Source: Lamellibrachia columna (lineage: Eukaryota > Annelida > Polychaeta > Sabellida > Siboglinidae). Taken from it: a DNA stretch of 64,000 nucleotides. Positions 1 to 10,934 of the stretch are shown one piece after another; positions within the stretch are counted from its first letter, which is position 1; every line of letters starts with the position of its first letter. The position numbers and the translations under genes were made by a program. The stretch spans positions 44,994,497 to 45,058,496 of the forward strand of contig OY759272.1 of the NCBI GenBank assembly GCA_963662155.1, given 5' to 3'. The notes under the pieces are model-generated. The model did no database searches, was not told the DNA's origin, and saw only the letters and a program-made list of their open reading frames with translations.

Positions 1-460
1 TTAAGCATGAATTCACTTTTAGGAATCCATGTTAAGATGGATTTAATAATTTATGCCTAACAAGGAAGTCCACCATATGGTCACTGATTAACCTTTCTAA
101 TAATTTACAAATAACTGATGTTAAACTCACTGGTCTGTAATTCTCTGACTTATTTGTCGAAACCTTTTTAAATAATGGTATGATGTTTGCTTATTTCCAT
201 TTAATAGGAACAACTCTCTGTGTTAATGACAAGTTTAACGCTCTTGCACGTGGTATAATAATTTGTTCTACTGTTTCCATTAGTAGTTTTGGAGGAATTC
301 CATCCGCTCCCGGTGATTTACTGTCCTTCGCTGCTTTTATTTTCTGAGTTACCATTTCTGGAGTTACAATTAACTGCCCTAAATATTCCGATTTTGCCAC
401 CTGAAATTTAGTATCTAGAGCTGGTAACGAACTAATATCCACTCTGGTAACCACTGAACT
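1..460 (-). mobile_element. CR1-like LINE fragment (RT start), broken
   Basis: The minus strand encodes the start of a non-LTR reverse transcriptase, with the typical stretch SKSPGADGIPPKLL near 310 and ENYRPVSL-type sequence near 140. It matches the intact copy at 49.4-50.8 kb closely, including the HGFL region at the window edge. A TAA stop near 191-193 replaces the Glu codon found in WKEAN of the 38.4-kb copy, so the frame is dead. The 5' end stops about 12 bases before the receptor splice-donor repeats, so it appears inserted in intron 1 of receptor copy C. It continues beyond the window start. Confidence 0.85.
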
Positions 461-472
461 GAAGTAAATGTT

Positions 473-645
473 GATGAGGTAGCAGTTGTATACTCACCGA
501 TGGCGATGTTGATGAGGTAGCTGTTGTATATTCACCGATGGCGATGTTGATGAGGTAGCTGTTGTATACTCACCGATGGCGATGTTGATGAGGTAGCTGT
601 TGTATACTCACCGATGGCGATGTTGATGAGGTAGCGGTTGGTTGC
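473..645. repeat. 38-bp minisatellite over the splice donor of receptor copy C
   Basis: Units start at 473, 511, 549, 587 and 625, an exact 38-bp spacing, giving about 4.4 copies. Each contains the plus-strand string TACTCACCGATGGCGATG (or TTCACC in one). On the minus strand this is the end of exon 1 plus a GTGAGT splice donor, so donor sites are repeated in series. The last unit, at 601-640, is the one joined to the exon. Confidence 0.95.
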
Positions 646-942
646 TAACTTTCGGTTCCCCTTCTGGAGCAGTACTGTCAGCGCGGCGACGTTCAACAAG
701 ACGCCAATCACTCCGGTGATCGTTAGTCCAGTGATTCTGTCGTACTTGAACGACAAGCTTCGGTCGAGTGATGTGGCATTGCCAACGATTTTGGTATCTT
801 CAGTCGAGTTGCTTGCATGTTGGAATTCAGTCGCGAGGGTGGTGAAGTCCACATCAAAAGATGGGGATGCGGTTGTCATCTTCTTAATTGTCGTTGTCAT
901 CTGGTAATCGAACACAATCCATATACTAACTGTATCATGCAT
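612..942 (-). CDS. Class A GPCR copy C, exon 1 (N-terminus, TM1, start of TM2)
   Basis: A 331-base coding exon starts at ATG 940-942 (MHDTVSIW) and ends at 612 with a GTGAGT donor immediately after. It encodes an extracellular N-terminus with N-glycosylation sequons (NST, NAT), a first membrane helix with the GVLLN pattern, a short basic loop (KGNRKLATN) and the start of helix 2 (YLINIAI). It has the same length and phase as exon 1 of the complete copy at 30.3 kb. Later exons would lie to the left and are absent from this window. A CR1-like LINE lies just after the donor. Whether the gene is still whole cannot be judged. Confidence 0.85.
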
Positions 943-1790
943 AGTCCTATAATGGTTCAGTGCAAATGTTTTATCTGATACGTAACGTTCTTGTCAATAT
1001 AAGTGTTCGATTCACAGCACCACGTCCCAGCCACGTTCTCTTTCTCGACCAAAACATTGGTATCCACGTCTTGACTAACAATGCTGGCTGTGGCTGTAAG
1101 TATTGAATGTTCCATTCGAATAAATTATTTTTCAAACATGCGACATTAATCTTACTCAGCATGCACATTCTACTTGCCTAAATGTTTATGTTACTTAAAC
1201 ATTCAAAGCAGCGGGGTATATTGTTGAACAGCATGTTGATACCCGACGTACGAATAGGTCAGTAGAATTGACGTACCTTTCTGCTCGATCACTCGTCGTC
1301 ATACGTCTATGTCGCTGATTTCTAGCTTCTGAACTGAGAAGCGGAGACCGACCACTGCAGCTCGCTAATGCACACGATTGTAATGGCAGCTGGCAGTTAT
1401 ATAACTACAGCTGCGTGAGGCCTTCTCAGTGAGGCTGCTCACATGTCACGAAAGTGATTGTCAAATCACGCAGTCTCCACATAATTAACTACTCACGCCT
1501 TCGCGGAATCACGTGATGATCAAAAATCATGAATAAACGTAACATTATATTAACCTCCGCATGTAAACATGATGGACGCCCCAAAACATTCAAAGCAGAT
1601 CATGGACAAATAATATTTTATACCAAGACAATATGTTGCTCATTGAAACACATTTGGGCGACCAAGAAACATGTATAATATATGTAGTTTATATTTTATA
1701 ACGTGTTGGTTTCGATAGAAACATTGAACCATTAAGGCTTCCATGATGAGTGCGGACGTTCAGATCACAATACGCATGAACGATGTTCAA
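943..1790 (-). promoter_or_regulatory. Upstream region of GPCR copy C, with TATA box
   Basis: This segment matches the region upstream of copy B (30,666-31,510) block by block: the leader near 1000-1080, the AGCGGGGTATAT block near 1210, the core promoter near 1390-1420 and a distal block at 1500-1790. A TATA-type sequence TTATATAA lies at 1397-1404, where it would drive minus-strand transcription through exon 1. That promoter role is inference from position and conservation. Confidence 0.55.
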
Positions 1791-1796
1791 CATATT

Positions 1797-1910
1797 CAAT
1801 TAATCAATCAATCAGTCAATCAATTAATCAATCAATCAATCAATCAATCAATCAGACAATCAATTAATCAACCAATCAATCAATCATTCAATCAATCATT
1901 ATTTTATTTC
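1797..1910. repeat. (AATC)n tetranucleotide repeat
   Basis: Runs of AATC/ATCA with scattered substitutions. A shorter version lies at the equivalent place upstream of copy B (31,570-31,600), so the array predates the duplication. Confidence 0.9.
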
Positions 1911-2740
1911 AGACACAATGTACATGCAATAAGCATTATGCCCATAGCACCCAGAACATATACTAGATGTGTAAAAACGTATACAAAAGTGTATCAATTG
2001 CACGAATCCACTTCATGCGTAGTACAGAGGTGTTATAGACATCGCTGTGTTCAACACTATGACAATTTCTGGTCATAGACGCAGCTATCCTGCACATTAG
2101 ACTGTACATACATTTTCTAAATCTAGTATTACACCAGTCAGTGCCAGAACTAACAAACATGAGACTAGCACTACATCTCACAGATACGCTGTGCATAATT
2201 CTAAATGCCTTATTGTAGGACCCAATAAAGTGCTGCACAGCGGCTTTTCCATAATAGGCACAAACGGAACATCAATATATATTACTCCAATAAGATGTGA
2301 ACTATCATCATTAATTAGTTGTGATATTAGTATCACCCCTTGTTGATATACAGCTTCAAACGTGAATTTAGGCACTGATTTACTTGCAGTGTCTCGCACT
2401 CGTACGTGTCGCTTCAAAACCACAGCATTCGGCAATTGTTGCTCTCTTCGATGTTTGGAATGAAAATGCACCGAATATATGTCATTAACTAGCCAATTAG
2501 TATATATCCATTATACTTTGAACTTGTACATAGCAATCATCTGATTGTATAGTGTGTATATTCGCGTGATGATGTGATGGTGTGATGGTGTGATGTAAGA
2601 CTGTTGTTCTTGGTTGCGTGAGCGGCTTCCCTGCCATGTGAATTGAACTACAAACAGTCTGACAAGAACTCAGCCGGCGTCGTAATCCATATACATTTAA
2701 TTGCTATTCATAGAACATCGCACGACTCATGCGTGTGTAT
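1911..2740. other. No gene recognised
   Basis: Open frames here are short. The longest (2178-2471, minus) has no motif I recognise and no clear splice signals. Small (GTGATG)-type direct repeats occur near 2570-2595. Confidence 0.5.
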
Positions 2741-2741
2741 G

Positions 2742-2775
<34 letters not shown>

Positions 2776-2957
2776 TGTATGTATGTATGTATGTATGTTT
2801 GCATGTATGTATGTATGTATGTATGTATGTATGTATGTATGTATGTATGTATGTATGTATGTATGTATGTATGTATGTATGTACGTGTGTATTTAATTGC
2901 AATTGATAACATCTTGAACGATTCAAGCTTATGCATGTATGTATGTATGCATGTATG

Positions 2958-2991
<34 letters not shown>

Positions 2992-3175
2992 TGTATGTAT
3001 GTATGTATGTATTTATGTATGTATGTATGTATGTATGTATGTATGTATGTATGTATGTATGTATTTATGTATGTATGTATGTATGTATGTATGTATGTAT
3101 GTATGTATGTATGTATGTATGTATGTATGTATGCCTGTATGCATGTACGCATGTATGCGTGTATGTATGTATCTA
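2738..3175. repeat. (ATGT)n microsatellite in two blocks
   Basis: Blocks at about 2738-2886 and 2933-3175 are separated by about 46 bases of unique sequence. Interruptions such as GTTTGC, ATTTATG and ATGCCTG break the array. Long open frames on both strands (Tyr-Val-Cys-Met or His-Thr-Tyr-Ile repeats) are by-products of the tetranucleotide. Confidence 0.98.
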
Positions 3176-3784
3176 TCTATGTATCGTATCATGCAAGCTA
3201 ACCAATATATACAAAGATTATCCCTGACTGTTTTAATGCTGGAATACAGATGTAGCTCAAACAATGATATACGTTTAGTGCCCACAAACAATTATAAAAT
3301 GTATCTCAATAAATCTGCATAACTATGTTTTACCATGGTCTTGTCCAATGTCCTTTTGCATTAACGACGTTTTATGGAAGCATTTTGTAGTTCATTCGTT
3401 AGCGGAAAGCGAACCACAATTCCGCTCCCTTCTGAGATAACCTTCCAGTTGACAATACGTCAGTTCTGCATATTGAACAGTTTAAACAGTAGTTCGTACT
3501 ATCACAAATGGGACGGAAGGGCCGATTCGGGGGAGAAGGCAACACCATTCTGACCAAGTAGCTTACATCTAATTTGTAAATGAAACCGAATACAAGTATG
3601 GCTAAGTTCGTCGTGAGAGTTGTGGGAATTGCATAAGGAATTCTACCAAATCATAGTTTTCTTACACAATCTCAGTCTTTGTCAATAGATAGCTACGTGT
3701 TGTTTTCTGTCATCGTCACGTGCTCAGTCCCACTTACGCAGACAAATTCACATGCAGGCACACATGCACACACATTCTAATACT

Positions 3785-3895
3785 CTAACACACACACACA
3801 AGTACACGCACACACGCACACACGCACACACGCACACACTCACTCGCACATACAGGCACGTGTGCACGCATGCACGCACGCACGCACACGTTTCA
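3785..3895. repeat. (CA)n / (CACG)n microsatellite
   Basis: An imperfect CA and CACG array. The partner copy has the equivalent array at about 16,835-16,975. Confidence 0.9.
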
Positions 3896-4279
3896 TAAGA
3901 ATACAAAATTACCATTTAGATAGTCAAGCATAGACATGCACTGGGAATACGTGGAATACATCCAAGTTGTTATAATTCAAAGTTGTAGACATATCCAATA
4001 AGAATTTTCTAGAATACTTGTAGTCAAGGCTTCCGTTTTTATAGCGTACAAGTTCATGACCCAATTGATCATACTCGTTTAGCCACTCAGAAACAAATAT
4101 GATTCTTCTTTGTTTCAGCCTCCCCAATTATGAATGAAGTGGTACGTGAACACCGCCTTCGCTAGCACACCAACCAAACGATACCAATACCATCCCAGAG
4201 GTAAACGTACCAGACAGTGGATTCTCTTCGAGACACAGTGCACTGCTGCAGTGCTGAGACTGGAGTCGCCGGCCTCCTC

Positions 4280-4430
4280 GTCGAAGCAGCCATGGACCAG
4301 ACGCTCAACATCGTGACACAAAGTTGATATTTGCTAAAAGTAGACGACCATGAAACGGCTTCTGCTCGTGTGGCTGGTAAAACTGGATTGTCCCTTTTGT
4401 TTCACATCTCATTGAAAAAAATGGGTGACT
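4280..4430. repeat. Repeat R3 (three copies)
   Basis: The segment running from CCAGACGCTCAAC through GTGGCTGGTAA to the (A)n stretch recurs at 5870-5995 and 17,290-17,420. It is a short repeat of unknown type, within or beside the duplicated segment. Confidence 0.7.
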
Positions 4431-5838
4431 AGGAATATAGGCCTTGTGTCCGGTAGCAACTGGAATGACACACAATACCATCCATTATGTTTTTCAATAG
4501 GATCCGTTAGCCTAGGTGTGCTCATTTTAAACATGTGTTTCCATTTGTCGAAAAAGCCCTCATTTACCCCAATACGATTAATATTCATGTCATAAGATAA
4601 AACGGTAGAGGCATGTTATGATATATCGCGGTATCCAAAATCCATTCAAAGTGCTTTATTCTCATTCCTGGCACATTTGTCCACCGCCACCTCGACTTTT
4701 CTCGGAAGCATACAGCCACGCTGAAATTACTGCGAGAAGACTACTCGTTCACAGATGCAACACTATATATAGCCAGGTACTAATTTATACAGCTGAGTCA
4801 TTCAAAATCAGATTATGTCGAATGGGTGTCCGATGTGTTAACCACCTCGTCAACGCGCCCACGTGTACGTCTGCATAAAGCAAATAATATTTATTTCAAC
4901 AACAACATGCAAACCTACTTGAAGTTATGATGACATCAGCAAATTATGAAACAAAAAAAGGTTACTAGAAGTAGTGGACTACCAATTTTACATTATATAT
5001 TACAGATACAAATATTACAAATTACGAAACAACAAAAAGGTTACAAGAAGTAGTGGACTATTTATATTGCAAATATTACAAATATTACAAATTACAAATT
5101 ACGAAACAACAAAAATTTTACAAGAAGTAGTGGACTATTTATATTACATTCCACATTACAAATACAACTACATAATACATGCATACATTTATTTTACAAC
5201 ATGCAATTGTACGCATTTGACATAATGTTTTCTAGACATAGTACATCAACTTATCAAGCCTGCTCATGACAGTCCGAAAGTCAATTATTAATTTGATTTA
5301 CGTTCAAAACCAAATAGAAATAGTACATTCAACGAAAACCACATCAATTAATTTAGATTGAAAGTAATATTACCTTAATCCCAGTACATTTTCACCACAA
5401 ACAGTCCAACTTTAAATACATAGCTATTCTATATTTTACTAACATCGCGCACACCATGGAAATATATGTTTGGCCAATATATCACGATCAATAATGTAAA
5501 AATCTCTCTTTAGTTCGACAAGTACACAACTAGCATATTTGTTGTTGTCAATCGCAAAAGTCCATCAAACTATTCTATAAAACGAAGATAAATAGACAAA
5601 TCAAAGTATTGTACTGAACATTCAACACATATTAGCCAAACTCATAATTGGGCAACATAAAAACACATGTTACTAGTCAGATACATTCTTTGATACAACT
5701 GTGTTCTATCATCCCTGCTGGTACTGCATATACTCGCTGGGTTTGAACTACTAAGTTTGAACCACTACAGCATCTTACAATTCTAAAAAGTTAGTTATCC
5801 CATCGGCGGAACTGATGTGCATCAGGAGTCATTTGCAT

Positions 5839-7200
5839 ATAGAAAACAAACAGCCTTTCACAATCAAGGTTCAGACGCTCAACGTCGCAACATAAGGATG
5901 ATATTTGATATAAACAACAATTAAACGGCTGGTGCTCGTGTGGCTGGTAATACTGGATTGTCGATGCATTTTGTTTCACGCTTCATTAAAAACACTCGAG
6001 ACACTATCCACTAGTATCAAAGATTTAATTATTTTCAAATTTTTATTTGTTAGCGAGATAACAGGGTTATTACAATCCATTTTATGGCAAAAACATTAGT
6101 TGTGTGAAATGTTGCTCTAATGACGACAATGGTGTAATAGGGCAATGAAGAAGCAAAGTTAATACGACTCTGGCATTCTTGAAATTGTCTATAAATGCGA
6201 GACCTTGCTATTTTGGAGAAAACTATTTCGGAGAGTTTACTCCGTAGAGATTCAAGGCACGATAAAGTTTGTCGAATTTAAATTGTCTTGTCTGCTGTTT
6301 GGTGTTTTTGTATTTAAACTTACTAAAGATTACCTAATATTCCCAATTTTCAGAGGAAATTTTCCAATGTAACAATGGCGTAGATATTGCCATTTTCATA
6401 GCAGCTAGAATGCAGTAACTACGACACAGCTCAGCAAGGGCGGATCCAGGGGTGTTCATCGTGTGGCGGGCACCCCCTTTATTTCGGCCGGATTTTGATA
6501 ATAAACTAGTTATCGAGACACCGCGAGGTGGCGCCGCTTGCACTTGTTCCACAGATGAGGACATTTTTAACATACAAACTAGGGGCATTCCCACCAGTAC
6601 TCCCACGTGTCCCCCCCAGTCGTTCTGGTGTGCCCCCACCCACATCCTGCCGTATCCTCATAGTACCCAACACTAAATGCAAACGGTTCTTGTTGTCAAT
6701 GCATTTTTTGCGTGAATTGTGATCCAGTGTGTGAGACAATCGCCGCTGCAGCCCTTGAGCAAAGCACAAGCAAAAGCAAAGCGTTGGATTTATACCAATC
6801 GTTGCTCAGAGCTCTTTAAACTTTGCCCCGGCAGACATGTCCAGGCAGATACAATTTCAATTTCTGTTGAAGCATCCGACAACGCTGTAATAACCACGCG
6901 AAAGCTGTGCGTTCTTATAATGATATAACTTAAATCATGATTTTGTATATTGTCAGGTACGCATTATACAACTGATCAAGCTTACGACGGTGTTGTGTAT
7001 ATTGCCGGGAAGACGAAATGAAACCAACTGGTGTAGATTGAAGTGTACAACCACACAAGTTCAAACTATTATTGATTCGAATTTCAAAACAACGGGTGAT
7101 GGTATGGATTTTTTTTAAAACATGAATTTGTTACACATTTCAACAAAAAGTATTTATGCTAAATGGTTTGTATCTAGTATGCCCGCCCTACTGTAGTTTA
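5839..7200. other. Copy-A-specific stretch, no gene recognised
   Basis: This stretch is missing from copy B, where an L2-like LINE and a GGGC array occupy its place. It holds the second R3 copy (5870-5995) and, near 6431, the sequence CAGCAAGGGCGGATCCAGG. That resembles the terminus of the hAT-like element at 11,565, but no matching second terminus was found. No exon is supported. Confidence 0.5.
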
Positions 7201-7203
7201 TAT

Positions 7204-7310
7204 ATGCAGCTGCCCCCTCTCATAAGGCCCCTATCACTATGATAGAGGCCATGCAAAAGTAGCGCTTTATCATGACAATTCCCTCTTATGAGAGGCCGTG
7301 CAGTGACCAA
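7204..7310. repeat. Small fold-back sequence
   Basis: CTCTCATAAG near 7218 and CTTATGAGAG near 7286 form inverted arms, with extra pairing in the flanks (GCAGCTGCC against GGCCGTGCAG). It may be a decayed miniature inverted-repeat element. No target duplication was verified. Confidence 0.4.
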
Positions 7311-7364
7311 TAAGGCCATTGTATGTTAGCAAAAGCGGTGGTTTCATAAGAGAATGTACGTGCG

Positions 7365-7440
7365 TTCGTGCGTGCGAGCGTGCAAGCATGCTTGCTTGGG
7401 TGCGTGCGTGCGTGCATGCGGGCTTGAGGGCGTGGGTGGA
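7365..7440. repeat. GC-rich GCGT-type simple repeat
   Basis: An imperfect CGTGCGTG array. It lies near the position where copy B carries the 491-bp GGGC array, directly before the shared block starting near 7511. Confidence 0.75.
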
Positions 7441-7851
7441 GTATTGAGTAAATCCTATATAAATTTGGATAACTAGAAGTTATGCCACCTGGTGTATTTT
7501 GTTTGAACGCTGTGCTTTGTACGGAAATACGGTGGGTTGTCTTGCACGTTAGGCATAGTTTATTCCACAAAACTAGTATTTATTTAACCACGAGCAACAA
7601 CGATTATCGGGTGGCACCAGACACTTAATTGTATCTTACAGGTCAAGATAAATGGCATTTCCTGAGATGTGTTGAAACACCTGCCCTTGATAAAATAAAT
7701 TAATGCGAACCTGGAATATAACCTGTGGTGCACATCGTCGACTATTAACATGAGAACATGATACGTTGTTGATTCGCTACACTACTGCAGTTATTGCATT
7801 CTAATTTAATAAAAGTATCTTCGACAATAGCGCGTTTATCTAGCAAGATGT

Positions 7852-8310
7852 TCACGTGACTTGTCGTGGAGCCGTGGTGTTGACGGAGGCTGGCAGAAAA
7901 ATGTCACCGTCGGTGATGAAATAGACGACTGGGTTCATGTTAGAGTGAAGATAAATGATCACAATCCAAGTGACAACTTTTTTGCTTACTTCAGCTATCA
8001 CGAACGCTTTCAGAAATGAAGCGATGCAGACGGGCAGCCGGCAGGCGAGAAACAAGATGGTGACTACAGCGCATATGACCGCTACACGAATGGCGCGTCT
8101 CTGGCGCCGGGCCGTCTGCTCCTTTTACATTGTCGACAGGACGGAGGCGACGCCGCCGGCTGTGTCAGGAGTGATGACGCCGATGACGACGCCGATGATG
8201 CTGCCGTATAGTGTGAGCAGTAGGACGGATGGTAGACCCACCGCCGTCAAGAACATGTAGTAGTAGAGGTCCTGGCTATAATACACCGAGCAGTAGTGAA
8301 GTCTACCGTT
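7852..8310 (-). pseudogene. GPCR copy A, exon 3 remnant (TM5-TM7)
   Basis: The minus strand encodes the helix 5-7 part of the receptor seen intact at 22.3 kb: [26 protein letters not shown] and NPVVYF are all readable. Several lesions are visible. A TAA at about 8135-8137 follows VLSTM, where copy B has AAA. The third intracellular loop lacks about a dozen residues. The cytoplasmic tail after NPVVYF is deleted down to VNTTAP. The normal stop is changed, so the frame runs four residues further. The 3' splice site used in copy B is deleted here, because sequence equivalent to 22,867-22,920 is missing. Confidence 0.9.
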
Positions 8311-8503
8311 GCGTTTCGAACCCATTGAAAACCACAGTAAAAAGGCTTCATACTTATAATTTTGAATATAAATACGCAACGCATAGCATTGACCAAACAT
8401 AAATGCTAGTCGACGTATCCCTGGGTCAAACCCGTGTGTACATATGAATACATTGCTTTATATCTCAAACGTCCAGTGCTTACCCACAAGAATCAAAGCT
8501 CAC

Positions 8504-8572
8504 CTTGACACCGTATGCTGGGAATATGAGCTCTACGAAGGTGAGCAGCCAGACGAACGTCAGTTGAAGCAT
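8504..8572 (-). pseudogene. GPCR copy A, exon 2 remnant
   Basis: Only the last 69 bases of the exon remain (end of TM4 through ELIFPA), followed by an intact GTGAGC donor. Everything upstream, including TM2, TM3 and the ERF motif, is replaced by a 15-bp tandem repeat at 8571-8615 and by repeat R2. Copy A therefore cannot encode a seven-helix receptor. Confidence 0.85.
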
Positions 8573-8615
8573 TAGACCATTAATATAGACCATTAATACA
8601 GACCATTAATATAAA
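8571..8615. repeat. 15-bp tandem repeat, three copies
   Basis: TAGACCATTAATATA repeated three times with single substitutions, placed exactly at the break in exon 2 of copy A. Confidence 0.85.
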
Positions 8616-9225
8616 CATAAATTGAGAAAAGTGTGTTACGTTTTCATTGAAGCACCTTTTCGACAAGAGGAATTAAAGGCCGCCATGAACTACTATGAAA
8701 CATTAAAAACACACAGTAGATGCTTAGCTGACATAATGCATTATCAAGGTAGGGGAAGAAGACCCAATCATTACAATCGCTGTAGTCATCTATGTAATAT
8801 TCCGGATAAAAGCGAGATGTCCATTCCATTGAATTAGGGGTGGATCGATATATGTGCATACCAATATGTATCATGTACTCAAGATTTTAACTAGTGTCAT
8901 ACTAGCAAGAATAGTTCGCTTGGATGAAAACCAAACTAGAATACAAGGAAGGCTTCCTACTTGTGTTCAGAACAGCTGCCCACCATCATTCATTCGGGTA
9001 ACTGATAGAACAGTAGAAGGAATACCAGTTCAAATTCTGCGAATGATGTGTGGATTACGAGAGAGTATACACGAAGTAGATCACGATGATCAAAGCAATC
9101 TACAAAGACCCCAGCGCAAAGCCGGGTTCGAAATAGTAGTAGCCGGTGGCTTCCACAATAGGAAATGAGAAGACTAAAGGAGATGACAGGAACTCGTTAC
9201 GCTACTGCTAAGTCTGTGGTGGTAT
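8616..9225. repeat. Interspersed repeat R2, copy 1
   Basis: It matches 23,675-24,215 along its length. Its core (8883-9215) also occurs at 14,950-15,250, 24,216-24,540 and, inverted, about 40,780-40,920. In each plus-oriented copy one frame reads similarly ([17 protein letters not shown]), which suggests descent from a coding mobile element, but I cannot name the family. Confidence 0.75.
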
Positions 9226-9559
9226 AATTAGTGTCAGTGCCTTCTCGCCAGTGCCTGGGAAGAAATCAATGGCTTCCTCCCTGGTAACGCCCGGTAATAA
9301 AACATCAATTGTTACAAATTATCTACATCAAAGAAATGCATAAGTATTTATTTTATGTTTGTACTTTATCTAGGGCATCTTTGAAGATCAGAGAGTTATC
9401 TATCTTATTTATTCCGAACGAACCCGAACATTTCTTGAGAGGTAATTACCATGCCATGCCATATTCAGTGTTGTTGATGACTGTCAGCACTTCAATCTTC
9501 TTGCATACCACAAGGAACGCTGCACAATTAGGTAACAGAATAGTTGTTCATCTGCCAAG

Positions 9560-9735
9560 AGTGAATGTAAATATGCTTTATAGGTAATAGAGCAGTTCTT
9601 AAAAATAATGCGAAATTCGGAGAGGGAGTCAATGCAATGAATTAAGAAGGGCCACAGAGTAAGAGAAACGATGTGACCGGGTAACTACCCATGTCAAACA
9701 ATTTCGCACACGTTGAAGTTTCATGATGTCTTTGA
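9560..9735. repeat. Duplicated intron-1 segment (partner 29,930-30,110)
   Basis: A near-identical segment (GTAAATATGCTTTATAGGTA through GAAGTTTCATGATGTC) lies in the same relation to exon 1 in copies A and B. It ties the two receptor copies into one collinear duplication. Confidence 0.85.
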
Positions 9736-9847
9736 GAGCAATGCAATTAACCGATGGTATGTGTCGGTACATTAAGGTATTATAATTATGCTATAGATAT
9801 ATAAATGAATATATAGATGAATTCACTTATGTCGATCTTTATGAGCT

Positions 9848-10105
9848 TGTATACTCACTGATGGCGATATTGATGAGGTAGTTCACTGATGGCAATGCTA
9901 ATCAGGTAGCGCTTGTATACTCACTGATAGCGATGTTGATGAGGTAGTGGTTGTATACTCACCGATGGCGAGATTGATGAGGTAGTGGTTGTATACTCAC
10001 CGATGGCGAGATTGATGACGTAGCGGTTGTAAATTCACCGACGGCGATGTTGATGAGGTAGCGGTTGTATACTCACCGATGACGATGTTGATGAGGTAGG
10101 TTGCT
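9848..10105. repeat. 38-bp minisatellite over the splice donor of GPCR copy A
   Basis: About six to seven degenerate units of the same repeat as in copies B and C. Several still carry ACTCAC, a GTGAGT donor on the minus strand. Some units are shortened, for example near 9880. Confidence 0.9.
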
Positions 10106-10401
10106 AACTTTCGGTTCCTCTTCTGAAGCAGTACTGCCAGCACGGCGACGTTCGACAAGACGCCAAACACGCCGATGATCGTCAGTCCAGTTAATATTTC
10201 GTACTTGAGCGACAAGCCACGGTCGAGTGATGTAGCATTGCCAACGATTTTTGTATCTTCAGTCGGGTTGCTTGTATGTTGGAATTCAGTCGCGAGGACT
10301 TTGAAGTCCACATCAAACAATGGGGACGAGGTTGTCGTCTTCTCAATTGTTGTCGTCAGCTGGTAGTCGAAAACAGTCCATATACTAACTGTATCATGCA
10401 T
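10077..10401 (-). pseudogene. GPCR copy A, exon 1
   Basis: A 325-base exon runs from ATG at 10,399-10,401 ([10 protein letters not shown]) to a GTGAGT donor after 10,077. It is open and keeps the same phase as copies B and C, but lacks two codons after KLAT. It encodes the N-terminus with sequons, TM1 ([13 protein letters not shown]) and the start of TM2. It is classed as a pseudogene exon because exon 2 is truncated and exon 3 is broken. Confidence 0.85.
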
Positions 10402-10760
10402 AGGTCTATAACAGTTCAATGCAAATGTTTTATCTCATATATACCGTTCTTGTCAATATATGTGTTCGATTCACAGCACCACGTCCCAGCCACGTTCTCT
10501 TTCTCGACCAAAACATTGGTGTCCACGTCTTGACTAACAATGCTGGCTGTGGCTGTAGGCATTGAATGTTACTTAGAATAAATTATTTGTCAAACATGCG
10601 ACACTGACCTAACTCTGTTCAACTGTATACCCATGTTATCTGTACAACATTCTACTTGCCAAAATGTTTATGTTACTTAAACATTCAATGCAGTGGGGCA
10701 TATAGTTGAACAAGAGTTAACAAGACAAGGCATATAGTTGACAGCATGTTGATTAACTCG
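10402..10760 (-). promoter_or_regulatory. Truncated upstream region of GPCR copy A
   Basis: It matches the leader and proximal upstream region of copies B and C up to about 10,760, where similarity stops. The TATA-containing block is missing and a CCA/ACA repeat follows. Loss of the core promoter fits with decay of this copy. Confidence 0.6.
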
Positions 10761-10802
10761 TTCGTGTTTCTCTCCGAGACATCATAATAAATACATTCAT
10801 AT

Positions 10803-10930
10803 ATACCACCAACATCACCAACACCACCACCAAGAACAATAACACCACCAACACCACCAACACCAACGCCACCAACACCACCAACACCAACACCACTACA
10901 AGAACAACAATTAGTTCCAGCACCGTCATT
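10803..10930. repeat. (CCAACA)n-type simple repeat
   Basis: An imperfect ACCACCAACACC array that begins about 40 bases past the break in the copy A upstream region. Confidence 0.9.
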
Positions 10931-10934
10931 ACCA

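Larger units (their letters stand above)
3180..5838. repeat. Segmental duplication, copy A (partner 16,270-19,538)
   Basis: Long stretches match 16,270-19,538 in the same orientation and order. Examples are the block from 3230 (AATACAGATGTAGCTCA), the block from 4100 (CAGCCTCCCCA) and the block from 5165 to 5838 ending in CATTTGCAT. It lies downstream of receptor copy A. No conserved coding frame was found, because frames differ between the copies through indels. Confidence 0.85.

Noticed and set aside
2178..2471. 97-codon minus-strand open frame
   Set aside because: No recognised motif, no conserved counterpart in the duplicated blocks and no splice context.
2643..3322. Long open frames of Tyr-Val-Cys-Met or His-Thr-Tyr-Ile repeats
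   Set aside because: They are translations of the (ATGT)n microsatellite, open in several frames on both strands, with no start context or splice signals.
4115..4321. Conserved host exon in the duplicated block
   Set aside because: The paralogous segment at 17.1-17.3 kb has indels that change the frame on both strands, so there is no coding constraint.
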